From positions 1 through 12,485 of the forward strand of contig JAISCU010000441.1 of the NCBI GenBank assembly GCA_031265345.1: 12,485 nt of DNA, in the 5' to 3' direction. Positions 1 to 6,609 of this stretch are shown here, in pieces. The DNA comes from Bifidobacteriaceae bacterium. GTDB taxonomy: Bacteria > Actinomycetota > Actinomycetes > Actinomycetales > WQXJ01. The position numbers and the translations under genes were made by a program. A model generated the notes under the pieces. The model was not told the origin of the DNA, searched no databases, and worked only from the letters and a program-made list of their open reading frames with translations. The first letter of the stretch is position 1; every line of letters begins with the position of its first letter.

Positions 1-428
1 GGGGAGGAACCGATCACGCCGTCGACGTCCCAGTGCAGCTCCGACATGCCCGCGAACCCGGCCTGCGGGGACGTGATGGACGTGTCGTCGTCGTTGACGG
101 TGTCGTCCCCGGAGGAAGCGTTCGGGTTGAGGACCTCGACGGTCAGCCAGCCCGGGCAGGGGCCGTTGTTGTGCACCACGAGGGTGCGGTGGATCCAGTC
201 GCCGGGGACCGCTACCGCGTCGTGGGTGAACTTGTCGCCGGCGATGGTCTCGTACTCGTCGGAGCCGTCCCAGGGCACGTTCAACGTGTTCCCGTCCCAC
301 TGGGTGTCCAGGGCGTCGTCCCACAGGTCGTCGTCGGCCAACGCCGCGGACGCCGCGCCCAGGGTCAACAGCCCGGCCAACGCCAGGCTAGTCGCGCGCC
401 GGGCGCCCTTCTTGATGGTGGGTCTCAT
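1..428 (-). CDS. Secreted surface protein, C-terminally cut by the window edge
   Basis: Partial gene, 142 residues visible, running off the left edge without a stop. It begins with a classical signal peptide: basic residues (RPTIKKGARR), a hydrophobic core at about residues 12-28 and an A-L-A cleavage motif at 29-31, followed by an Asp-rich mature start (DDDLWDD). The mature part is rich in Asp, Trp and Thr. It contains a 'VAVPGDWIHRTLVVHNNG' stretch that resembles the PGD...N-G strand pattern of TasA/camelysin-like and other beta-sandwich surface proteins; that resemblance is by eye only. The start is supported by GGGAGGA about seven bases upstream and by a 4-bp ATGA overlap with the stop of the preceding small gene, implying translational coupling. 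It is probably part of the same surface or filament locus as the genes to its right. The exact family is unknown. Confidence 0.8.
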   Translation of the reverse strand, partial: MRPTIKKGARRATSLALAGLLTLGAASAALADDDLWDDALDTQWDGNTLNVPWDGSDEYETIAGDKFTHDAVAVPGDWIHRTLVVHNNGPCPGWLTVEVLNPNASSGDDTVNDDDTSITSPQAGFAGMSELHWDVDGVIGSS

Positions 429-748
429 GGCCGGTCCTCCCTCCCGGTGCCCGCGCCCGCCGCTTGTTGGGTTCCCTCCGTGGACGATGCCGCCGTCCCG
501 GCCCCGCCGGCCGCCGGCCTCCGCGTCGGGTAGGCCTGCGGGGGAGCGCCATCCGTGGTTGATGGATCGACGGATGATTGCGGGGGCGCGCTCTTGCCCG
601 TCCGCTCGCCTTGGTCCTGTTTGGTTCCGCGTCGGCGGGGGGCGGCGAAGGCCCACGCGCCCCGAGCGACCAGCCCGATCGGCAGCACCGTGGTCAGTGC
701 CCGGAAGAACCCTCCCACGAAGCCGCCGGACTTGCGTTGGCGTGCCAT
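425..748 (-). CDS. Small Ala/Pro/Gly-rich protein with one hydrophobic segment, unknown function
   Basis: A 107-residue protein that I do not recognise. It has a short basic N-terminus (MARQRKSGG), one hydrophobic stretch at about residues 10-36 (FVGGFFRALTTVLPIGLVA) ended by APRRR, then a low-complexity polar tail rich in Ala, Gly, Pro, Thr and Ser. This suggests a single-pass membrane protein or uncleaved export signal with a disordered tail. I start it at 748 because AGAAAGG lies about eight bases upstream. A GTG at 781 in the same frame would add 11 residues but has no visible ribosome binding site. Its stop overlaps the start of the secreted protein gene at 428 by ATGA, so the two are probably co-translated. 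It lies in the locus of SipW-type exported proteins but is too short and lacks the Ser/Lys boxes of a type I signal peptidase. Accessory or anchor role is a guess. Confidence 0.6.
   Translation of the reverse strand: MARQRKSGGFVGGFFRALTTVLPIGLVARGAWAFAAPRRRGTKQDQGERTGKSAPPQSSVDPSTTDGAPPQAYPTRRPAAGGAGTAASSTEGTQQAAGAGTGREDRP
481..499. repeat. First copy of the 19-base repeat
   Basis: Identical to 6440-6458, in the same orientation. It lies within the Ala/Thr/Ser-rich tail of the gene at 748-425, where it encodes part of the low-complexity tail on the minus strand. Confidence 0.5.
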
Positions 749-834
749 AGCGGTGACCTTTCTCTCGTTTGCCGCCGCCACGCGACCCGCGCGGCGGGAT
801 GATCGTTGTCAGTCAGTAGGGAGTCCCGCTGGCC

Positions 835-868
835 GGGGGTTGGGCCAGGCGAACCTGTCCCAACCCCC
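835..868 (-). terminator. Strong hairpin, probable terminator or transcript-processing site
   Basis: A perfect 10-bp inverted repeat (GGGGGTTGGG at 835-844, CCCAACCCCC at 859-868) encloses a second 4-bp stem (CAGG/CCTG). On the minus-strand transcript the loop reads UUCG, and there is one mismatch between the two stems. It lies 58 bases past the stop of the exported-protein gene ending at 926 and about 87 bases before the next start at 748. No U-tract follows, which is common for actinobacterial hairpin terminators. It may end the upstream operon or set the ratio between the upstream and downstream genes. Confidence 0.6.
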
Positions 869-925
869 GAATCCCCAGGGGGCTGCTGGCGCGACGCCAA
901 CCAGTCGGCGCGCGCCGTCCCAGAA

Positions 926-1927
926 TCAGAAGTTGCCGACACCCCGTTGGCGGGTCTGCTCGAGGGTGACCTTCAGGTCGGGGAAAACGATCAGTTCCTG
1001 CTGGGTCAGGTTTCCGGCGGCCACCGCGCCCGTCGTGAGCTTGGTCTCCGGGTCGAAGGTGCCCTTGAGGACCACGCAGGCGTTGGCCGTCTTGGCGGTG
1101 AGGGGGGCCGAAGGCAGCGCCGTGTCCCTGATCACGCGGATAGCGGGATCGTTCACGCCGTTACCTTCATTCGGGGCTTGCAGCTTGATGGAAAGGCTGT
1201 TCATCGCCGCACCGGTTGGATCGGTGAGAGCCGCGAAGAAGTTCGCCGGGGGGTACAGGCCGCTCCATACCGGGTCTGAATCCGCCAACTTCTCTTCCAT
1301 CCATTTGCCGCCAGGGCTGCTGTCGTCTGTCAAGACGAACACCGATGCCTTGAATTCTGAGAACGCGGCAGCCAGGACGGCAGGATCCCTTCCCGTGAAC
1401 TGGCCCTGATCGTCCAGGGTCGGGACGATCTTGAGTTCGGCGACGAGGTTGTCGCCTTCGAGCGCGATGTTGTACGGCCATATGGACAGAACGGTGTCAC
1501 CGGGCGAGGCCCGCCAGGCCTTGACAGTTTCGCTGCCGCTGACATCTGCGACGTGTGCCGAAGTGTCCTTGTAGGAGTCCTGGTTGGCCAATTGGCCAGT
1601 GGGCAGGCAGGGGTACTCTGCGGAGATGTCTGGAATCGCGCCGGGATTCACGTCTGGGTCCGATTGATCCAGCCGGTACCGGTCGTCCGTGGTGTCTGTA
1701 ATGAAGTCGTGGTCGGCGTCGTTCACTCCTGTGATGTTGGAGATGTCATAGAGCGTCGCGTCCGCAGCCTTTGCTAGCTGGAGGTTGCCGGCGGTGACCC
1801 AGCCGCCGTTGACATCGTCTTCGTCGTACCAGAGGGCCCAGGTGCCGCCCGCGAGGAGCAGGGCCGCGCCGCAGGCGCCCGCGATCAGGCCTTTGACGCG
1901 CCGGGCGCGTGTGTGATTAGTTGACAT
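926..1927 (-). CDS. Alternate (SipW-type) signal peptide exported protein
   Basis: A 333-residue exported protein. The N-terminus is basic (MSTNHTRARRVKG), followed by a hydrophobic stretch at about residues 13-28 and then T-W-ALWYD (31-35) and AGNLQL (46-51). This arrangement is the hallmark of the alternate-type/SipW-dependent signal peptide group in Actinomycetota, whose members are processed by a dedicated ER-type signal peptidase and exported as filament or matrix proteins related to TasA and camelysin. The remainder is acidic, with Asp-rich stretches and a strand-rich end (FPDLKVTLEQ). The start at 1927 fits the family signal-peptide length and has GAAAGGA roughly ten bases upstream. 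An in-frame ATG at 2080 overlaps the previous stop by ATGA but would add 51 polar residues ahead of the signal. Two tandem relatives lie upstream, and 'VTLEQ.R' near the C-terminus is shared with the protein encoded at 3998-3006. Function within the structure is unknown. Confidence 0.88.
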   Translation of the reverse strand: MSTNHTRARRVKGLIAGACGAALLLAGGTWALWYDEDDVNGGWVTAGNLQLAKAADATLYDISNITGVNDADHDFITDTTDDRYRLDQSDPDVNPGAIPDISAEYPCLPTGQLANQDSYKDTSAHVADVSGSETVKAWRASPGDTVLSIWPYNIALEGDNLVAELKIVPTLDDQGQFTGRDPAVLAAAFSEFKASVFVLTDDSSPGGKWMEEKLADSDPVWSGLYPPANFFAALTDPTGAAMNSLSIKLQAPNEGNGVNDPAIRVIRDTALPSAPLTAKTANACVVLKGTFDPETKLTTGAVAAGNLTQQELIVFPDLKVTLEQTRQRGVGNF

Positions 1928-2076
1928 TCGGTTCGTTTCCTTTCGATGTTGGGGTTGGCGTCGCACCTTCCCGTGGGGATTCCCGTCCGCAGGGACACGG
2001 GACGGGTTATCAACCGCCTGCCCGGTGGCAGACGGTGGCTTGAGGCTCAGGCCCCGAGGAGCCTGGTGTGCTGAGA
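1928..2076 (-). other. Leader between two exported-protein genes, with two hairpins
   Basis: A 149-base gap in an otherwise overlapping operon. It holds an inverted repeat CCCGTG (1970-1975) / CACGGG (1996-2001) with an inner TCCC/GGGA stem (1981-1984, 1992-1995). It also holds AGGCTC (2043-2048) / GAGCCT (2059-2064), the latter starting 12 bases past the upstream stop on the minus strand. Neither has a U-tract. They could be attenuators, processing sites or incidental GC-rich structure. I see no convincing promoter. Confidence 0.35.
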
Positions 2077-3009
2077 TCATTCGGACCCCCCGGACACGGT
2101 GGGTGTGAACTCGATACGGAGCTGGTCGGAAGCGTCCGTCGACCTGCCGGTTATGACAGCTGACCAGGCACTCGTGAACGCAACGCCGTCGTAGCTGGAG
2201 TCCCACATGGCCCAGACCTGGGCAGTGTTCGTGTGGGTCAGCTCGACTGACTTGAGGCACCAGACATCGGTGCTGGTTTGTTCGGCAGAGCTGAAGGCCA
2301 TGGCCTGTTCGGACGCGTTGACCGAGGACGTGGGACCGGTCGCTGGATCTCCGGCGTATTCGAATCCAACCGGTGTGCTCTGGGACGGGTTCGCGGCGCC
2401 CTGGAAGAAGGCTTCGTCGCACTCGATGTCCTCGGCGGCGTCCGGATCGCCCAGGCCTTGAGCGGCACGGTAGAGAAGGACTCGGGAACGAACCGTGACG
2501 CCATCCTGGACCAGATTCCCGCTTTCATCGACGGGCAGGGTCAGGTTCGGTGCATAAGTGACCATCGAATCGCCGTCGGCGCGGCCCGTCGCCACGTATT
2601 TGGCGTAGAGGGTGCGGGGAGCGTTGGAGGCCTCCAATTCATCATGGGAAGCGATCGGCCCGCTCAAGGTGGTGCCGACCGAGGAACCGTCATCTGAATC
2701 CGGTCCGGCTTGAACGGAGAAGCCATGGCCGTGACCGTCCACCAGATGCGGAGGACTGGACTCCGAAGGCGGATCGGTGACGAATTCCCGCGTGACAGCG
2801 AAGCCGACCTGCCCGCGCTGGATCGCGGTTCCTTCCCATGTGGCGGAGTCCCACCACAGCGCCATCGCGGCCGGGGCGCCCAAGGCGAGCCCGATGCCCA
2901 AGGCGAGCGTGGCCGCCAGGACGCGGGCCGGGCCGCGGCGGGCTCGGGGCCCCCGCGCCTGGGACCGCGATCCCGAGCGGTGCTGATCGTGGCGAGGTTG
3001 GTGGCTCAT
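2077..3009 (-). CDS. Alternate (SipW-type) signal peptide exported protein
   Basis: A 310-residue exported protein with a 28-residue Arg/His/Gln-rich N-terminus, a hydrophobic segment at about residues 29-49, then ALWWD (50-54) and a G-Q-V-G-F strand at about 66-70. This matches the ALWHD...AGNLD and ALWYD...AGNLQL patterns of the genes on either side, so the three are probably paralogues. The mature part is Ser/Thr/Asp-rich and strand-rich, with two visible cysteines (in IECDEAFF and VWCLKSVEL) that could form a disulfide outside the cell. There is no LPxTG-type sorting signal. The ATG overlaps the stop of the upstream gene by ATGA, with a G-rich tract (GGGGGG) about ten bases upstream, so it is probably translationally coupled. 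Known relatives of this signal type are secreted matrix or filament proteins; the specific role here is inferred. Confidence 0.85.
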   Translation of the reverse strand: MSHQPRHDQHRSGSRSQARGPRARRGPARVLAATLALGIGLALGAPAAMALWWDSATWEGTAIQRGQVGFAVTREFVTDPPSESSPPHLVDGHGHGFSVQAGPDSDDGSSVGTTLSGPIASHDELEASNAPRTLYAKYVATGRADGDSMVTYAPNLTLPVDESGNLVQDGVTVRSRVLLYRAAQGLGDPDAAEDIECDEAFFQGAANPSQSTPVGFEYAGDPATGPTSSVNASEQAMAFSSAEQTSTDVWCLKSVELTHTNTAQVWAMWDSSYDGVAFTSAWSAVITGRSTDASDQLRIEFTPTVSGGSE

Positions 3010-3998
3010 TGGATCGGCACCCCCCAGCCTTCGCCGGCCCGGACTTGCTCCAGGGTGAAGGTGACGTCAGGAATCACGAACTCAGTGGCGTCACCGCCTG
3101 GCGGGTCGAGCGGGTCGATCCACGAACCGGACTCAAACTCGATGGTCACGACCACTTGCCAGGTGATGGCGCTGGCCTCGTAGATACCTCCAGGCAGGAC
3201 AACGGCATCGTCGCCTCCCTGGTCCAAGTAGTCGTCATCCGACACGGCGACGACTCGCAAGTCCTCGCCCAAGCCCAAAGGACTGTCAGTCACCGGCGTC
3301 AAGTCGGCATCCGGACCGTCCGTCTCTTTGGCGGCAACGGTGTAGGTGGCCGTGACTCCGGAAGGGTTCGAAGCGCTGGCCCATTCGACGTTCAGAATGG
3401 CGGCTATGTTGTCGCCTTCCAGCACCGACCCGAACTCTCCCACCAACTCGACTTGGTCGCCCTGCGCAGCAACGAACGCGCTCAGGGGCGTTGATCGGTT
3501 CTGATCGGTGTAGTCGGCGCATTCGGTCGGTCGGCTCGGGTTCGGCGGCTTCAAGCAAGTGCCCCACCGGTCATCGCTGGACCATCGGACCCATCCGCCG
3601 TCCACGGCATCGAGATTGCCCGCAACGATCACCGCGCTGTCAGCGGTCTCGGAATCGTGCCACAGGGCGAAGGTGTGAGTGTCGCCGCCTGCCAGGAGGG
3701 CCAGCGGGAAGGTCAAGGCCGCGGTTCCGGCGAGGGCGGCTGCGAAGGCCGGGCGGCGCCAGAGCGCCTTCAGCGACAGAGTCAATTGGCTTGCCCGATG
3801 CCGCCAGGGGGCACCAGTGGTCAAACGGACATGGTTGGGGCCGGCCCCGGAGGCAGGGCGGTCCGTGGCTCTCCGGGAGCGGATCGCGGAGCGCATGATC
3901 GCCTTGACCAGGCGAGCGGCCTTTTGTGCCCCGACCCAGGCGAGTTCGGCCAGAGTCGGGTTGGAGAAAGTCGGATCGGTCTTGAACGCGTGCTTCAC
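3006..3998 (-). CDS. SipW-type exported protein with a long cytoplasmic N-terminal extension
   Basis: A 330-residue exported protein. Its hydrophobic export segment is far from the start, at about residues 84-104, and is followed by T-F-ALWHD (111-115) and VAGNLD (125-130), the same motif order as in the two downstream genes. The 80 preceding residues are basic and partly helical (AELAWVGAQKAARLVKAIM), much longer than a normal signal-peptide n-region. The GTG start is nevertheless well supported: GGAGG lies seven bases upstream and the start overlaps the previous stop as GTGA. The mature part has two cysteines close together (WGTCLK and TECADY) and ends with VTFTLEQVRAGEGWGVPIQ, resembling the end of the protein at 1927-926 (KVTLEQTRQRGVGNF), a second sign of paralogy. 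The N-terminal extension may retain the protein in the membrane or dock it to a partner; that is inference. Confidence 0.85.
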   Translation of the reverse strand: MKHAFKTDPTFSNPTLAELAWVGAQKAARLVKAIMRSAIRSRRATDRPASGAGPNHVRLTTGAPWRHRASQLTLSLKALWRRPAFAAALAGTAALTFPLALLAGGDTHTFALWHDSETADSAVIVAGNLDAVDGGWVRWSSDDRWGTCLKPPNPSRPTECADYTDQNRSTPLSAFVAAQGDQVELVGEFGSVLEGDNIAAILNVEWASASNPSGVTATYTVAAKETDGPDADLTPVTDSPLGLGEDLRVVAVSDDDYLDQGGDDAVVLPGGIYEASAITWQVVVTIEFESGSWIDPLDPPGGDATEFVIPDVTFTLEQVRAGEGWGVPIQ

Positions 3999-5581
3999 CA
4001 GAGCACCTCCGACAAGATGCAGGCGGCGGAAAGGCCAGCGGGAATCTCACCAGAGATTTCGCGCCCGGTCCAGCTTGACTCGTTCCAGTCCCGTGTCCAG
4101 GACAGGGTGCACGAGTGGTTCCCGCCGGTGGAGGATTCATCGGTGACGGTGAACTTCTGGGTCTTCTCGATCGAGTCCAAGGGGCTCTCGCTTCGGTTCT
4201 CGAGGGTGAACAGCCAGTACACCGTTGTGCCGCTGGCGACGCCCTGAGAGGAGCCGATGGCCGCGCATTGCGTCTCGAGCACGTTTGGCGTGATCGAGAC
4301 GGTCACGCCGGTGCAGTCGAAAGCCTTCTTGGTGAAGCAGGGCATGTCGTAGGCGCAATCGTTGGCCTGCGGGCCGATGCCCCCCACCAGCGCGCGCATC
4401 AAAGCGCCCCCGGCGCGCTGCGTTTCGGCGCCACTGCTCAGGGAAGGAACTGCCGGGTCGAGTTTGGCGGGGTCGGCCGCGTTCAGGGAACCTGGGTCGC
4501 CTCCGGCGCCGGCCGCGCCCGGCATTGGGAGGCCAGCGGTGAAGGCCACATGATCGGGGTTGCCCGGCCCGGACAGAGCCGCGCCGCCAAGGCTGACGTG
4601 GCCCGTCTCTTCGTTCACAGAGTCGATCCGGACCGTGATGGTGGCACCATGACCAGCCGGGATGTAGATGGTGTACAAGGAGTTGATCTGGTCCGTGCCC
4701 GCATCCAATGTGCTGGGGTCGAGCGGGACGGAACTGGCGGCAGGCTCCGCCGACCCGCCAGTGGCGGCCGTGATGGTCACAGTGGCCTCAGCCTGCCATG
4801 CCCCGCCAATGAAGCGCAGGACCCGGTCCTGGTCGGCCTGGTCCGGTGCCACAGTGATTGTGTATCCGGCCGGTCCATATGCGTCGCTCAACTGGCCGGT
4901 CGCGGCCATTCCCTTCGAATCTGGGTCGTAGAACACGCCCTCGAGGTGATCGCCGGGCTTCGGGTCGACATGCACGTACTCGTTTCCGTCGTCGGAGTCG
5001 TTCCACCAGCCCGGAGCGGTGGTCGGGTCGCTGATGGTTGCTGCCGAATCGTCCCAGTTGTAGGTGACGGGGCTGGTGGTGCCCTCGTAGACGCCTTGGT
5101 AGGCCGTGGCGGCATCGGAAGAATCGCCGTGGTAGAGGGGCGCCCACGTCAGTGCGGAACCGCCCAGCTTGGCCACCGCCAGCTGGCCACCCGTGCGCCC
5201 CACCCAGCCGTCGCCTTGGCCCGGCGTCGCGCAGTACGCGAACGGTGCGGCACCCGAGCCGTCGTCTTCAAGGTCTACCGGGTCGAAATAGGGATTGGAA
5301 CACGGCACGCCGGTGAGATGGAACCAATCGAGGTCGCCGTAGGCGCTCAGGTCGAACAGACCGGAAGTGCCATCGTCACTGGCGGGCACCTCCTGGACGT
5401 TCACGGTCAAGGTGTCATCGGTCGGCGTGCTGGCCGCGCCCGCGGCACTGTCGGAATAATCGGTGGGAGTCGCGGCATGCGAGCTGTTGTCGGATGCCAC
5501 GAAGACGCCCAACAGCGAGCCGGCCAACAACAGAGCCAGGCCAATTGTCGCTCGGGATTTCACGGTATTCACGGCCTCCAT
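3995..5581 (-). CDS. Large secreted multidomain surface protein, first gene of the operon
   Basis: A 528-residue secreted protein. A signal segment at about residues 12-29 (ATIGLALLLAGSLLGVFVAS) precedes DYSDSAAG, which loosely resembles the post-cleavage region of SipW-type substrates. The middle is Asp/Gly/Thr-rich and strand-rich (for example EATVTITAAT and GATITVRIDSV). Residues 407-528 form a Cys-containing end with six cysteines and a 'TVYWLFTLENRSESPLDSI...FTVTDES' stretch that resembles the N-x-G-x-x-P-L...V-T-D pattern of DUF11-like adhesin repeats. There is no LPxTG motif or terminal membrane anchor. It heads the operon, and its stop overlaps the next gene by GTGA. The start is uncertain: the ATG at 5581 has no clear ribosome binding site, while an in-frame GTG at 5563 has GGAGG 11 bases upstream and would trim six residues. 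Probably a major or tip component of an extracellular structure (inference). Confidence 0.82.
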   Translation of the reverse strand: MEAVNTVKSRATIGLALLLAGSLLGVFVASDNSSHAATPTDYSDSAAGAASTPTDDTLTVNVQEVPASDDGTSGLFDLSAYGDLDWFHLTGVPCSNPYFDPVDLEDDGSGAAPFAYCATPGQGDGWVGRTGGQLAVAKLGGSALTWAPLYHGDSSDAATAYQGVYEGTTSPVTYNWDDSAATISDPTTAPGWWNDSDDGNEYVHVDPKPGDHLEGVFYDPDSKGMAATGQLSDAYGPAGYTITVAPDQADQDRVLRFIGGAWQAEATVTITAATGGSAEPAASSVPLDPSTLDAGTDQINSLYTIYIPAGHGATITVRIDSVNEETGHVSLGGAALSGPGNPDHVAFTAGLPMPGAAGAGGDPGSLNAADPAKLDPAVPSLSSGAETQRAGGALMRALVGGIGPQANDCAYDMPCFTKKAFDCTGVTVSITPNVLETQCAAIGSSQGVASGTTVYWLFTLENRSESPLDSIEKTQKFTVTDESSTGGNHSCTLSWTRDWNESSWTGREISGEIPAGLSAACILSEVLW

Positions 5582-5794
5582 CTAGTGACATGGAAATCAA
5601 CGGTCGCCCCGCCGGGAAATGAGACCCCGCGAGGCTATTCGGTTGGAAACCAGCACAGGAATGGCGCGAGCACTTTGGCCCTCAACCAATGATGCGAGGC
5701 GAGTCCAAAAGTGCAGGTGTCGGGTAGGAAAACCCTGCTATCGCTTGTCCGCGAGCCAGTCCAGCCGTAGCTATCACCGTGTCTAAGCGATTTG

Positions 5795-5814
5795 GGTGTG
5801 AATGTATTCCCACC
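5795..5814. promoter_or_regulatory. 20-bp near-perfect palindrome, candidate operator
   Basis: GGTGTGAAT at 5795-5803 and ATTCCCACC at 5806-5814 are inverted repeats with one mismatch in nine pairs and a 2-bp centre. The size and symmetry are typical of a binding site for a dimeric repressor or activator. The right arm also forms a second, 13-bp palindrome with the next bases (CCCACC G GGTGGG, 5809-5821). It lies 214 bases upstream of the surface operon start, in the only gene-free region that could carry that operon's control. Confidence 0.4.
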
Positions 5815-5913
5815 GGGTGGGCCGAGTTCGAGGACTTGGGGACAGCGGTGGCCGATGCCGTGTGCTGAGTTACCGACGTCTGCGCAGGTAGACGCGTCGG
5901 CGGCACCCTATCT

Positions 5914-5934
5914 TCGCGGGAATGTCAACCGCGA
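5914..5934 (-). terminator. Hairpin just past the antitoxin-like gene
   Basis: TCGCGG (5914-5919) and CCGCGA (5929-5934) form a perfect 6-bp stem with a 9-base loop, 22 bases past the stop of the minus-strand gene ending at 5956. Position and GC-rich stem fit a terminator; no U-tract follows, so this is tentative. Confidence 0.35.
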
Positions 5935-5955
5935 CGCATCGCCTCGCATGCCAGA

Positions 5956-6165
5956 TCAGGCCTCTCGGCGCAGTTCGGCCATCGCCTCGTCCCAAGGTTG
6001 AACGGCGGCGGGGTTCTCGCGGTAGAGCCGCAGCCCTTCGACCGCCTCATCAAGCTCGCAGGGGAACTGGTCATCATCAAACGTCTCGATCAAGACGTTG
6101 ACCAGTTCTCGCCTGTCCTCGAGTGGCAACGCCGTCACTTCGGCCAACAGCGACTGATTCACCAT
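5956..6165 (-). CDS. Addiction-module component (RelB-like, unstable-antitoxin family) protein, apparently orphan
   Basis: A 69-residue acidic protein that resembles, over its whole length, the 'putative addiction module component' family. The N-terminal helix pattern LLAEVTALPLEDRRELVNVLIETFDD matches the family's usual 'LP.eeR.eL...Ll.s' core, and the usual Pro-Trp-(D/E)-E sequence appears near the C-terminus (PWDEAMAELRRE). In the family such proteins neutralise a RelE/ParE-type ribonuclease or gyrase toxin, normally encoded immediately downstream. Here no such toxin frame is visible in the 374 bases downstream or the 444 bases upstream, so it is an orphan, a relic or a trans-acting antitoxin. 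The start at 6165 lacks an obvious Shine-Dalgarno; a TAGAAT sequence about nine bases upstream would fit a leaderless transcript. Function is assigned from sequence resemblance only. Confidence 0.78.
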   Translation of the reverse strand: MVNQSLLAEVTALPLEDRRELVNVLIETFDDDQFPCELDEAVEGLRLYRENPAAVQPWDEAMAELRREA

Positions 6166-6609
6166 GTTGGCAATTCTACGTCAGTGAGGGAGGGCAACCC
6201 TTGGCCGCGTAGGCTGGTCGCGTTGGTCCTGGTGTCCTATCACGGACGCGCAGAACCGCCAAGTGGGTGAGTTCAGCCCGCCCAGGGCGACGCGCATTCT
6301 CGGCCACTTGCATGGGCTGCTCAGCAGCGATTCCCGCTGCGGGGTTCGTGTGTTCGTCACGACCTATTGCCCCGGGGCGTCCGGTTACCAAACAGGTCGG
6401 CGGGGCCCACCACGTTGGTCACCGGTCGGGCTGCCTCAATGGACGATGCCGCCGTCCCAGTCCCGTTCCCTGTCTGGCCGAGCGGCGGCGCGCCTTGGCG
6501 CTGAGGGCTGTGCGCAGCCGCTAGGCTATCTCTTGCCTCGGCTCGGGGAAACGCAAGGCGCGATGCAGGAACCCGGGCTTGTGAGTGAGCGATGCACCAT
6601 GGAGAGGCA
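6166..6609. other. Intergenic region between divergent antitoxin-like and ATPase genes
   Basis: A 444-base divergent region. It must contain promoters for both directions but none is clear; TAGGCT at about 6522-6527 is an acceptable actinobacterial -10 with no well-spaced -35. No toxin, RNA gene or conserved small reading frame was recognised. It contains one copy of a 19-base sequence also found at 481-499. GGAG at 6601-6604 is the ribosome binding site of the following gene. Confidence 0.45.
6440..6458. repeat. Second copy of a 19-base repeat also present at 481-499
   Basis: TGGACGATGCCGCCGTCCC occurs identically at 481-499 and at 6440-6458. Similarity extends about 12 bases to the left (GGG.T.CCTC) and about 6 bases to the right. 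One copy lies inside the small-protein gene at 748-425, the other in non-coding DNA. Nature unknown. Confidence 0.5.

Larger units (their letters stand above)
5582..5955. other. Intergenic region upstream of the surface operon
   Basis: A 374-base stretch between the surface operon start and the end of the antitoxin-like gene. I see no convincing gene on either strand. It should hold the promoter of the surface operon, but I could not pick a clear -35/-10 pair. It holds the palindrome at 5795-5814, the hairpin at 5914-5934, the small palindrome GGTTGGAAACC (5641-5651), and an 11-bp inverted pair (ATGCGAGGCGA at 5692-5702 and TCGCCTCGCAT at 5939-5949). Confidence 0.5.

Noticed and set aside
46..1409. 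Plus-strand open frames opposite the small gene and exported-protein genes at the left
   Set aside because: Low-complexity translations and no matching ribosome binding sites; the minus-strand genes have signal peptides, ribosome binding sites and ATGA overlaps.
1928..2422. N-terminal extension of the exported-protein frame back to 2422
   Set aside because: It overlaps deeply with the preceding gene in another frame, and the signal peptide with its ribosome binding site begins at 1927. Only the ATG at 2080 is kept as a minor alternative.
4115..5692. Long plus-strand open frame (525 residues) opposite the 528-residue secreted protein
   Set aside because: It is antisense to a gene with a signal segment and GTGA coupling. 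The translation is Arg/Gly/Val-rich with no recognisable domain, typical of high-GC antisense frames.
5682..5906. Small minus-strand frame as the missing toxin of the antitoxin-like gene
   Set aside because: It does not resemble RelE/ParE: no strand-helix pattern, no conserved Arg/Lys core, Ala/Thr/Pro-rich.
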